DNA from: an uncultured Clostridia bacterium
GTDB lineage: Bacteria > Bacillota > Clostridia > Christensenellales > Aristaeellaceae
Assembly (NCBI GenBank): GCA_934630975.1
Contig: CAKTXH010000082.1
Span: 1-12,005 of the forward strand
Length of the DNA: 12,005 nucleotides
Reading direction: 5' to 3'
Part shown: positions 1-5,465 of the stretch, piece after piece
Position numbering within the stretch: the first letter of the stretch is position 1
Layout: each line of letters begins with the position of its first letter
The notes under the pieces: generated by a model
Database searches by the model: none
The model's input: only the letters and a program-made list of their open reading frames with translations
What the model was told of the DNA's origin: nothing
Position numbers and translations under genes: made by a program

Positions 1-61
1 CGCTGCTCACCGGGTCGCAGAGGAGCATGTGGTTGCGCTGCTCGGCAGTCATGGATTTCAT
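1..61 (-). CDS. Start of a minus-strand gene cut by the window edge; possible MATE-family efflux transporter
   Basis: Only the first 20 codons are visible, reading MKSMTAEQRNHMLLCDPVSS. The start ATG at 61 is preceded by AAGGAG with a 9-nt gap, so the start is well supported. Clostridial MATE-family exporters often begin with a short polar segment of the kind 'MT.EQRN.LL...PV', just before the first membrane helix. The fit is suggestive, but 20 residues with no membrane segment cannot prove it. No clear sigma-A promoter is seen directly upstream. Transcription may start further up, or read through from the PAP2 gene despite the terminator between them. I am sure of the gene start and unsure of the product. 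Confidence 0.5.
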   Translation of the reverse strand, partial: MKSMTAEQRNHMLLCDPVSS

Positions 62-177
62 AGCTTGATTCTCCTTGGTTAATAATGAAGTTCAAGCAAC
101 TCAGAGTGTGAAAACTCTTGGTACGCTTTTGAAAATGCGGGGCGAAAGCCCGCTTCCGGCTTGATTTCGACGCAAAG

Positions 178-201
178 AAAAAATCCCCTGCCGCCGGGCA
201 G
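178..201 (-). terminator. Rho-independent terminator after the PAP2 gene
   Basis: On the minus strand a hairpin CTGCC-cggc-GGCAG (188-201) is followed by GGGA and a run of six T (178-183). It lies about 85 bp beyond the PAP2 stop and 117 bp before the start of the next minus-strand gene. TCCCCTG (184-190) can instead pair with CAGGGGA at 228-234, which would break the hairpin. It could therefore also act as an attenuator in the leader of the gene starting at 61. Confidence 0.55.
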
Positions 202-283
202 AAGATTTCCGCTTTTTATCGGGTTTTCAGGGGAACGAAATGTGAAATTTAGGTAAGTTTTGAAGGGTGATTGGCACAATGCG

Positions 284-802
284 CTAAATGCCGAAAAAAG
301 CGGGTAAACCATAGCCGAGCAGGGAGAGAATCAGGCTCAGCGCCAGCGCGGCCAGAACGTCGTCGAGGTCGTGCTGGCCGGAGAGCACGCGCAGACCGCC
401 GATGAGCGCGCAGAGCAGCGCCATGCAGACGATCACCGCCGGGTGCGGAAAGACGTAGGCAATCGCGCAGGCGATGGCGGCGGCGCTGGCCGTGTGGCGG
501 CTGGGCATGCTCTTGCCCTTGCCGGGCTTGTATGCGCCGACGGGCGGCGCGCCGTAACGGTCGTAGGGGCGCTGCTTGCCGATTAAAGGGCGCAGAACCG
601 TCACCACGGCGAAGCATGCGGCGGGGACGAGCACCGCGCGGATGATCCGCCGGTCGCCGGTGAACATCAGGTATAAAAGCGACGCGCAGTAAATGGCCGC
701 GCAGAGCAGCGTCGGCGCGCGCAGGGCTTTCGCTTTGCCCGGCAGACGGTCGGCCGCGCGGCGCGTGGCTTCCGTCATGCGGATGTATCGCTCTCGGGTC
801 AT
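284..802 (-). CDS. PAP2-superfamily membrane phosphatase, 172 aa
   Basis: This is a small integral membrane phosphatase of the type 2 phosphatidic acid phosphatase superfamily, which removes phosphate from lipid phosphates such as undecaprenyl pyrophosphate or phosphatidate. The three family motifs are present: R71-x6-R78-P79 (Arg in place of the usual Lys at the first position), P100-S101-R102-H103 (PSRH instead of the common PSGH), and R138-x5-H144-x3-D148. Hydrophobic segments lie at about 30-48, 54-70, 104-118, 121-137 and 149-170. The reading frame stays open for 46 codons upstream, but the start at 802 has AAGGAG (811-816) with an 8-nt gap, so it is preferred. The ribosome binding site overlaps the -35 box of the opposite-strand promoter at 815-843. 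Substrate is not decidable from sequence. Confidence 0.85.
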   Translation of the reverse strand: MTRERYIRMTEATRRAADRLPGKAKALRAPTLLCAAIYCASLLYLMFTGDRRIIRAVLVPAACFAVVTVLRPLIGKQRPYDRYGAPPVGAYKPGKGKSMPSRHTASAAAIACAIAYVFPHPAVIVCMALLCALIGGLRVLSGQHDLDDVLAALALSLILSLLGYGLPAFFGI

Positions 803-814
803 GAAACGGCCTCC

Positions 815-843
815 TTGACTGGATGGGAGAACATCGGTATAAT
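815..843 (+). promoter_or_regulatory. Sigma-A promoter for the HAD phosphatase gene
   Basis: TTGACT (815-820), a 17-bp spacer and TATAAT (838-843) give a near-consensus promoter. The next plus-strand gene starts at 1044, leaving a leader of about 190 nt that holds a dispersed hairpin element. The -35 box overlaps the ribosome binding site of the divergent PAP2 gene. A weaker minus-strand promoter (TTTACA at 857-862, TATACC at 836-841, 15-bp spacer) may share the same -10 area. Confidence 0.75.
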
Positions 844-937
844 GGAAAAGTATTGCTGTAAACGGTATACTCGAAAATCGGCAGAGATCCGCGGACGCGC
901 AATGCGCGCCCCTACATCGGATTGATATGAACGATGC

Positions 938-1016
938 CATTTATCGCGCAGCGATAAATGAAGCGGGAAATCCAAGAACCTCAGGTTCTTGGTGGGGGAC
1001 TGGGGGCAACGCCCCC
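938..1016 (+). repeat. Dispersed three-hairpin element, copy A
   Basis: Hairpin 1 is CATTTATCGC-gca-GCGATAAATG (938-960). Hairpin 2 has CCAAGAACC (972-980), loop TCA and GGTTCTTGG (984-992). Hairpin 3 is GGGGGC-aac-GCCCCC (1002-1016). The 36 bases from 963 to 998 are identical to those from 7444 to 7479 in copy C. The copy lies inside the predicted leader of the HAD gene, about 28 bp before its start codon. Confidence 0.8.
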
Positions 1017-1043
1017 GGCGTAACTCCCCCGGAAAGGATATGC

Positions 1044-1688
1044 ATGCTTGAAACGATGAAGGCCGCCATTTTTGATATGGATGGTACGCTGCTCGATTCC
1101 ATGACCAAATGGCGCGAGCTGAACGGCGTGTTTGTGCGCGGAATGGGCATTACGCCGACGGAAAAACAGGAAGCGGATATGATGTCCATGTCCGGCACGA
1201 TGGTCGTCGATTATTTTAGGGACGAGTTCGGCATTGATACAAACTTCGACGCGCTCTGCGTGGAAGCCTGTAAGGCGATGGAACCGATTTACGGCGCGGG
1301 CGTGCCGCATAAGCCCGGCGCGGCGGCATACCTCAAACGCCTTCGCGCGCGCGGCGTGAAATGCGTCCTCGCGACGGCCACGCCCGCCCGGCTGGCGATG
1401 ATCGGCATGAACTGCGCCCATCTGGTCAGCGATATGGATTATATTTTCAGCACCGATATGCTCGGCTTTGATAAGAGCCGGAACGAATTCTTCGAGCGCG
1501 TTTCCCAAATCATCGGCGTGCCGAAAGAGAACTGCGTCATGTTCGAGGATTCGCTCTACGCCATGCAGGGCGCTAGAAACGCGGGCCTCGGCGTGGTCGG
1601 CATCACAGATGCGACCAATACCCGCGACCGCGAGGCCATCCGCGCCTGCTGCGACGCGGTGATTGATTCGTTTGACGAACTGCCGTGA
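1044..1688 (+). CDS. HAD-superfamily phosphatase, beta-phosphoglucomutase-like, 214 aa
   Basis: A haloacid-dehalogenase superfamily hydrolase of the subfamily that includes beta-phosphoglucomutase and small sugar-phosphate phosphatases; probably a cytoplasmic phosphomonoesterase. Motif I is D11-M-D13-G-T15 (nucleophile and acid/base Asp), motif II is T111 in VLATAT, motif III is K144, and motif IV is E168-D169 in MFEDS. A helical cap of about 70 residues follows motif I. Length is normal for the family. The frame stays open to 927, but that would translate the dispersed hairpin repeat; AAAGGA at 1033-1038 sits 5 nt before the ATG at 1044, so this start is chosen. An alternative ATG at 1056 is too far from the site. 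The gene appears monocistronic. Its specific substrate cannot be told from sequence. Confidence 0.88.
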   Translation: MLETMKAAIFDMDGTLLDSMTKWRELNGVFVRGMGITPTEKQEADMMSMSGTMVVDYFRDEFGIDTNFDALCVEACKAMEPIYGAGVPHKPGAAAYLKRLRARGVKCVLATATPARLAMIGMNCAHLVSDMDYIFSTDMLGFDKSRNEFFERVSQIIGVPKENCVMFEDSLYAMQGARNAGLGVVGITDATNTRDREAIRACCDAVIDSFDELP

Positions 1689-1691
1689 CCG

Positions 1692-1720
1692 GCGCATTTT
1701 TTGCGCTGATTTTGCTTTTT
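1692..1720 (+). terminator. Weak terminator-like hairpin after the HAD gene
   Basis: GCGCA-ttttt-TGCGC (1692-1706) lies 4 bp after the stop codon and is followed by TGATTTTGCTTTTT. The stem is only 5 bp, so termination may be partial. Confidence 0.4.
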
Positions 1721-1755
1721 GCTCCATTAAAGCTTAGGAAAAAACGCTCCCCAAA

Positions 1756-1793
1756 CCTCCCTCCTCGAGGGAGGGGGACCGCCCGCAGGCGGT
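1756..1793. repeat. Two adjacent GC-rich hairpins, probable dispersed intergenic repeat
   Basis: CCTCCCTC-ctc-GAGGGAGG (1756-1774) is followed directly by ACCGCC-cgca-GGCGGT (1778-1793), then GGAAGGAG. There is no T-run, so it is not a classical terminator. The flank GGTGGAAGG also occurs in the palindrome at 6188-6231. The region 1689-1978 holds no convincing gene beyond this. Confidence 0.6.
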
Positions 1794-1978
1794 GGAAGGA
1801 GTACGCGCATTTGCGCTGTTTTTGAATTTACGCCGATTTCTTCATTTTAGCACTTTTCAGGAGCCGCGTCAAACCCGCCGGAACGAAAATCGGGCTGTTC
1901 CGACTGACAAAAATATGATACAATGTGTTTGCGAAAACTAACGAATGGTTCCAAGCAAAGACGAAAGGGGCGGCTGCC

Positions 1979-2983
1979 ATGCCGGAGGATTGGAAACAGG
2001 CGCTTGCAAAGCGCCTTGCCGATGTGCCCAAGGGCGAGGTGCTCATTCGGGCGGCCTCGGGCGCGCCGCTTTTCCCGCCGCCTGCCTGCGCCTGCATCGG
2101 GAAGGACGAAAAGGGGCGGCTGGATCTCTGGCCGCTGTACCCCGGTGTGGAGCTGACGCTTCAGGCGTACAGCGCGAAATCGGCCGCGTTTCACCACGAT
2201 GTGCCGGGCATGCCGATGCTGGAAATCAACCACTGCTATGCCGGGCGCGTCGGCTATACCAGCGACGCGGGGCTGGCACTGTATCTGGGCGCGGGGGATA
2301 TTTCGCTGCACGGGCTGCACACCTGCGCCGAATCGGTGATGCAGTTCCCGTTTGACGGCTATCTGGGGTTCAGCTTCCGCGTGGACGTTGCGAAGCTGGA
2401 CGAAAACCCGCCGGAATTCATGCGCGAGGCGGGCGTCTCCGGCGCGCGGATCTTGACGCAGTTCTGCGGGGAAAACGGCTTCTCCGTGCTCTCCTCGGCG
2501 GAACAGGTTGGCGCGCTGCTCGATCCACTGTATACCCTGCCCGAGCGCCTGCTGATCCCTTACGCCAAGCTGAAATTCCAGGAGCTGATGCTGCTGCTCA
2601 GCGTCATGGATGCGCCGCCCGTCACCCAGAACGCCTATCAGGCCGAACAGATTGCGCTCATCCGCCAGATTCACGACCAGATGATGTCGGATATGAGCCA
2701 GCGCTGCACGATTGAAATGCTCTCCCAGCAGTACCACATCAATACTTCGACGCTCAAGAGCCTGTTTAAAACCGTCTACGGCCAGCCGCTCGCCGCGCAT
2801 ATGAAGGAGCACCGCATGGAATACGCCGCGCGGCTTCTGCGCACGACGACGGATTCCCTCGCCGAAATCGCGGAGAAGGTCGGCTATGAAAGCCAAAGCA
2901 AGCTGACCGCCGCGTTCAAGAGCGCTTACGGCGTTCTGCCCAGCGAATACAGGAAGGAGAAAAAAGAAAACAGCCGCTCTTGA
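1979..2983 (+). CDS. AraC-family transcriptional regulator, PchR-like, 334 aa
   Basis: A DNA-binding regulator with an N-terminal sensing region (about 1-215) and a C-terminal AraC double helix-turn-helix domain (about 225-326). The two HTH units are at about 244-268 (TIEMLSQQYHINTSTLKSLF) and 293-326, the latter ending in the typical 'GVLPSEYRK' signature. The N-terminal part (EINHCYAGR, AGDISLHG, GYLGFSFRVD) resembles the PchR-like regulators common in Clostridia, whose ligands are mostly unknown. The frame is open from 1925, but that ATG has no ribosome binding site and lies in a promoter-like region; GAAAGGGG at 1963-1970, 8 nt before the ATG at 1979, supports the shorter form. An inverted repeat CGGAAC-N12-GTTCCG (1879-1902) lies upstream and could be a self-regulatory site. 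The target is unknown; no obvious partner gene is adjacent. The stop codon lies inside the hairpin at 2971-2993. Confidence 0.85.
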   Translation: MPEDWKQALAKRLADVPKGEVLIRAASGAPLFPPPACACIGKDEKGRLDLWPLYPGVELTLQAYSAKSAAFHHDVPGMPMLEINHCYAGRVGYTSDAGLALYLGAGDISLHGLHTCAESVMQFPFDGYLGFSFRVDVAKLDENPPEFMREAGVSGARILTQFCGENGFSVLSSAEQVGALLDPLYTLPERLLIPYAKLKFQELMLLLSVMDAPPVTQNAYQAEQIALIRQIHDQMMSDMSQRCTIEMLSQQYHINTSTLKSLFKTVYGQPLAAHMKEHRMEYAARLLRTTTDSLAEIAEKVGYESQSKLTAAFKSAYGVLPSEYRKEKKENSRS

Positions 2984-2993
2984 CGGGCGGCTG
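2960..2993 (-). terminator. Rho-independent terminator of the minus-strand small-toxin gene
   Basis: On the minus strand, CAGCCGC (2993-2987), a 9-nt loop and GCGGCTG (2977-2971) are followed by TTTTCTTTTTT (2970-2960). The T-run is on the minus-strand side only, so the terminator points at the small ORF at 3039-3170, the only minus-strand gene nearby. It overlaps the end of the AraC gene. Confidence 0.75.
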
Positions 2994-3008
2994 AAACGAT
3001 GCTACAAT
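2980..3008 (+). promoter_or_regulatory. Sigma-A promoter of a predicted antisense RNA
   Basis: TTGACG (2980-2985), a 17-bp spacer and TACAAT (3003-3008) form a strong promoter on the plus strand. No plus-strand protein gene follows; 47 bp after the -10 box a terminator hairpin begins. The -35 box contains the TGA stop of the AraC gene and lies in the loop and right arm of the minus-strand terminator. Confidence 0.65.
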
Positions 3009-3014
3009 ATAGGC

Positions 3015-3094
3015 ACAGCAGCGGGCTTTTACAGAGTCTTAGCCCTGCTCGTCAGAGGAATCATGATGGCGGTCATGATCCTCTTTTTTCTTTT
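3015..3094 (+). ncRNA. Predicted antisense RNA, candidate type I antitoxin
   Basis: The unit is defined by the promoter at 2980-3008 and a strong terminator at 3055-3094, giving an RNA of about 75-80 nt with its 5' end near 3015 (exact end inferred). It can form a 5' hairpin (AGCA..GGGC with GCCC..TGCT, about 3017-3048) and the terminator hairpin. It is fully complementary to the last 17 or so codons of the minus-strand small hydrophobic ORF and to the start of its 3' untranslated region. This 3'-overlapping, convergent layout is that of txpA/RatA and bsrG/SR4 in Bacillus. No protein frame with a ribosome binding site is seen in it. Expression is not proven by sequence. Confidence 0.6.
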
Positions 3095-3170
3095 GCAGGT
3101 CTTCCAGCGCTTCTCGAAGCACGAATGCGACGATGCACGCGCCAGATATCACAAGCAGAAGGTTCGGCAT
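3039..3170 (-). CDS. Small hydrophobic peptide, 43 aa; candidate type I toxin
   Basis: The peptide begins MPNLLLVISGACIVAFVL, a single probable membrane segment at residues 3-19, and continues with an amphipathic, charged tail (REALEDLQKKKEDHDRHH then an acidic, Ser-rich end). It has every expression signal: a sigma-A promoter at 3255-3283, an untranslated leader of about 77 nt with a 9-bp hairpin at its very 5' end (3229-3250), GGGAGGTG (3177-3184) 6 nt before the ATG, and a terminator at 2960-2993. The combination of short length, one membrane helix, charged C-terminus and an antisense RNA over its 3' half is typical of type I toxins such as Fst, TxpA and BsrG. I do not recognise the sequence as a member of a named family; the toxin role is inferred from architecture. 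An alternative is a small membrane protein with a regulatory antisense RNA. Confidence 0.7.
   Translation of the reverse strand: MPNLLLVISGACIVAFVLREALEDLQKKKEDHDRHHDSSDEQG
3055..3094 (+). terminator. Strong rho-independent terminator of the antisense RNA
   Basis: GAGGA (3055-3059), a bulged A, TCATGA (3061-3066), loop TGGCGG, TCATGA (3073-3078) and TCCTC (3079-3083) form an 11-bp stem. It is followed by TTTTTTCTTTT (3084-3094). It lies inside the coding region of the minus-strand small ORF, where no plus-strand protein gene needs it. Confidence 0.75.
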
Positions 3171-3254
3171 GGCTTTCACCTCCCTTCGGTTTAATTCCGA
3201 GATGGAATGGTGTCAAGCCCGCGCCGTGCCTGCCGGTCAAAACCGACAGGAAAC

Positions 3255-3283
3255 ATTATAACACGGTATTTTGCTTTGAACAA
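3255..3283 (-). promoter_or_regulatory. Sigma-A promoter of the small-toxin gene
   Basis: On the minus strand TTGTTC (3283-3278), a 17-bp spacer and TATAAT (3260-3255) precede the 43-residue ORF. The predicted start of transcription is near 3248, within or next to a 9-bp hairpin (3229-3250, loop of four bases). Confidence 0.7.
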
Positions 3284-3303
3284 GTCGATCTTTTCTTTTT
3301 AAT

Positions 3304-3401
3304 CATTCAAAAACTTCCTCTGCATCGAGCAAAGGAAGTTTTTGAATGGCGGGAAGTCCAGAAACCTCAGGTTTCTGGCAGGGCGCGGGACAGCGTCCCG
3401 C
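3304..3401 (+). repeat. Dispersed three-hairpin element, copy B
   Basis: Hairpin 1 has arms CATTCAAAAACTTCCT (3304-3319) and AGGAAGTTTTTGAATG (3333-3348), a perfect 16-bp stem. Hairpin 2 is CCAGAAACC (3358-3366), TCA, GGTTTCTGG (3370-3378). Hairpin 3 is GCGGGAC-agc-GTCCCGC (3385-3401). Against copies A and C the stems differ by paired changes that preserve base pairing. The element ends 10 bp from the ATPase stop codon and lies upstream of the small-toxin promoter. Confidence 0.75.
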
Positions 3402-3411
3402 ACGTTTCCAT

Positions 3412-5295
3412 TTACAGATTGTGCACCCGCAGCGCGCGAATCGCGTTAAGCACGGCCAGCACCATCACGCCGACGTCGGCGAAGATCGCGGCCCACATGT
3501 TCGCAATGCCCAGCGCGCCGAGCGCAAGGCAGGCGAACTTGATCACCAGCGCGAACACGATGTTCTGATAGACGATGCCGATGCACTTGCGGGAAATGCG
3601 GATGGCCTTGGCGATCTTCATTGGGTCGTCGTCCATCAGCACAACGTCCGCGGCTTCGATGGCCGCATCCGAACCCATCGCGCCCATCGCGATGCCGATA
3701 TCCGCGCGGCTGAGCACCGGCGCGTCGTTGATGCCGTCGCCGACGAACGCCAGCTTATCCTTTTCGCTCGTCGCGGCCAGCAGCTTCTCCACCTGCGCCA
3801 CCTTGTCGGCGGGAAGCAGGTCGCTGTGCACTTCGTCCACGCCCAGTTCCTTGGCGACCTGCTCGGCCACACGCGCGGTGTCGCCGGTGAGCATGACGGT
3901 CTTTTCCACGCCGGAGCGCTTGAGGCGCTCGATGGCTTCCTTGGCATGCGGCTTCACCACGTCGGAAATGACGATGTGGCCCGCATACTGCCCGTCGATG
4001 GCGATGTGAATGATCGTGCCGACGCTGTGACATTCGATGGCTGTAATGCGGTTCAGCTCCATCAGCTTGCTGTTGCCCGCCAGCACCGCGTGGCCGTCCA
4101 CCTTGGCGGAAATGCCCTTGCCGCTGATCTCCTGAATATCGCTCACGCGGTCGCGGCCGATTTCCTTCCCGTAAGCGCGCTGGAGGCTCTTGCTGATGGG
4201 GTGGGAGGAGGCGCACTCGGCCAGCGCCGCGTATTCCAGCAGCTTTTCATCTTCCAACTCGTTGTGATGGATGCCGCTGACCTCGAAAACGCCCTGCGTC
4301 AGCGTGCCGGTTTTATCGAAGACAACCGTTTTGACCTGCGACAGCGTTTCCAGATAGTTCGACCCCTTGATGAGCACGCCTTCCTTGCTCGCGCCGCCGA
4401 TGCCCGCGAAGAAGCTCAGCGGGATGCTGATGACCAGCGCGCAGGGGCAGGAGATGACCAGGAACGTCAGGGCACGGTAAATCCATTCGCCCCACTGGGC
4501 GGGATTGCCCATCAGCAGGCGGACGACGGGCGGCAGAATCGCCAGCGCCAGCGCGCCGTAGCAGACGGCAGGCGTGTACACGCGGGCGAACTTAGAGATG
4601 AAATCCTCGGATTTCGACTTGTGGGAGCTGGAATCCTCGACCAGCTCGAGGATTTTGGAGACGGTGGATTCGCCGAATTCCTTCGTCGTCTGGATGCGCA
4701 GCACGCCGGTCATGTTGATGCAGCCGCTGATGACCTCGTCGCCCTCTTTGGCGTCGCGGGGCAGGCTCTCGCCGGTCAGCGCGCTTGTGTTCAGGCTGGA
4801 TGCGCCGGAGAGGATCACGCCGTCCAGCGGCACCTTTTCGCCCGGCTGCACGACGATCACGCTGCCGATTTCCACCTCGTCCGGGTCAACCTTTTCAAGC
4901 TGGCCGTCGCGCTCGATGTTCGCGTAATCCGGGCGGATATCCATCAGCGCGCTGATGTTGCGGCGGCTCTTGCCGACCGCATAGCTCTGGAACAGCTCGC
5001 CGATCTGATAAAACAGCATAACGGCGATGGCTTCGACATAGTCGCCGCTGCGTTCGTAAATCGCCAGCGCGAACGCGCCGATGGTGGCGACCGCCATCAG
5101 GAAGTTCTCGTCGAACATCTGGCGGTTCAAAATGCCTTTCCATGCCTTTTTCAGAATGTCATAGCCGATGACCAGATAGGCGACCAGATACAGCGCAAGC
5201 TGCAAAACGCCGGTCACCGGGATTAGCTTGAGCGCAATCAGCATGGCCGCGGCAATCAGAATCCGCGTCAGCATTTTTTTCTGCTTCTTGTTCAT
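3412..5295 (-). CDS. P1B-type heavy-metal efflux ATPase (Zn/Cd/Pb/Co class), 627 aa
   Basis: A membrane pump that exports divalent soft metals using ATP. Visible motifs in order: TGES (174-177, actuator domain), CPC (283-285, metal site in the sixth membrane helix), DKTGT (327-331, phosphorylated Asp327), the HP motif in SSHP (363-366), GDGINDAP (519-526), and DVG at 607-609 in the last helix. CPC together with the D-x-G of the last helix points to the P1B-2 (ZntA/CadA) class rather than copper pumps. The N-terminal cytosolic metal-binding domain usual in ZntA is missing; a 72-residue protein with that fold is encoded just upstream in the same direction. AAGGAG lies 8 nt before the ATG at 5295; the 42 codons of open frame above it are not used. 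An ArsR-type operator dyad (5310-5332) lies directly before the ribosome binding site. Confidence 0.93.
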   Translation of the reverse strand: MNKKQKKMLTRILIAAAMLIALKLIPVTGVLQLALYLVAYLVIGYDILKKAWKGILNRQMFDENFLMAVATIGAFALAIYERSGDYVEAIAVMLFYQIGELFQSYAVGKSRRNISALMDIRPDYANIERDGQLEKVDPDEVEIGSVIVVQPGEKVPLDGVILSGASSLNTSALTGESLPRDAKEGDEVISGCINMTGVLRIQTTKEFGESTVSKILELVEDSSSHKSKSEDFISKFARVYTPAVCYGALALAILPPVVRLLMGNPAQWGEWIYRALTFLVISCPCALVISIPLSFFAGIGGASKEGVLIKGSNYLETLSQVKTVVFDKTGTLTQGVFEVSGIHHNELEDEKLLEYAALAECASSHPISKSLQRAYGKEIGRDRVSDIQEISGKGISAKVDGHAVLAGNSKLMELNRITAIECHSVGTIIHIAIDGQYAGHIVISDVVKPHAKEAIERLKRSGVEKTVMLTGDTARVAEQVAKELGVDEVHSDLLPADKVAQVEKLLAATSEKDKLAFVGDGINDAPVLSRADIGIAMGAMGSDAAIEAADVVLMDDDPMKIAKAIRISRKCIGIVYQNIVFALVIKFACLALGALGIANMWAAIFADVGVMVLAVLNAIRALRVHNL

Positions 5296-5309
5296 GATCC
5301 GATCTCCTT

Positions 5310-5332
5310 CAATTAAGCGTTCGTTTAATGAT
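5310..5332. promoter_or_regulatory. ArsR/SmtB-type operator-like dyad O1, before the ATPase gene
   Basis: The core ATTAAGCGTTCGTTTAAT (5312-5329) is an 18-bp dyad with one mismatch. It shares CAATTAAGC-N4-GTTTA with the dyad at 5723-5746. A/T-rich dyads of this type are the usual sites of CadC/CzrA/SmtB repressors. I see no good promoter between the hairpin at 5346-5374 and this site. Confidence 0.55.
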
Positions 5333-5338
5333 TTTTGG

Positions 5339-5374
5339 AAAAACTGCGCCTCATTCCGCTTTGAAACGAGGCGC
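5339..5374 (-). terminator. Terminator or attenuator between the metal-binding protein and ATPase genes
   Basis: On the minus strand GCGCCTC (5374-5368) pairs with GAGGCGC (5352-5346), with five further inner pairs including two G-T wobbles and loop AAAGC. AG and five T (5343-5339) follow. It could reduce read-through from the 72-residue protein gene into the ATPase gene. Confidence 0.5.
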
Positions 5375-5465
5375 TGAAAAGCTTGTTTCTTTCCGCATGC
5401 ACAGTTTGACCGCGTGTGCAAAACAAATCAAGCTGCGGCGGGAAGGATCTGCGGCTTCGGGCCGC

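Noticed and set aside
938..1016. CRISPR-like repeats
   Set aside because: The three related elements are single copies kilobases apart, without spacers or cas genes.
927..1043. N-terminal extension of the HAD phosphatase
   Set aside because: It would translate the dispersed hairpin element; the ribosome binding site and family alignment support the start at 1044.
1847..2896. A 349-codon minus-strand open frame opposite the AraC gene
   Set aside because: Shadow of the AraC-family gene, whose two HTH units are clear on the plus strand.
2999..3568. A 189-codon plus-strand open frame across the toxin locus and repeat
   Set aside because: No ribosome binding site at its start, contains terminator and hairpin sequences, and has no coherent protein features.
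3346..5226. A 626-codon plus-strand open frame opposite the metal ATPase
   Set aside because: It is a shadow frame produced by GC-rich codons of the ATPase: it is rich in Ala, Arg, Asp, His and Gln, has no domain, no ribosome binding site, and the minus strand carries all P-type ATPase motifs.
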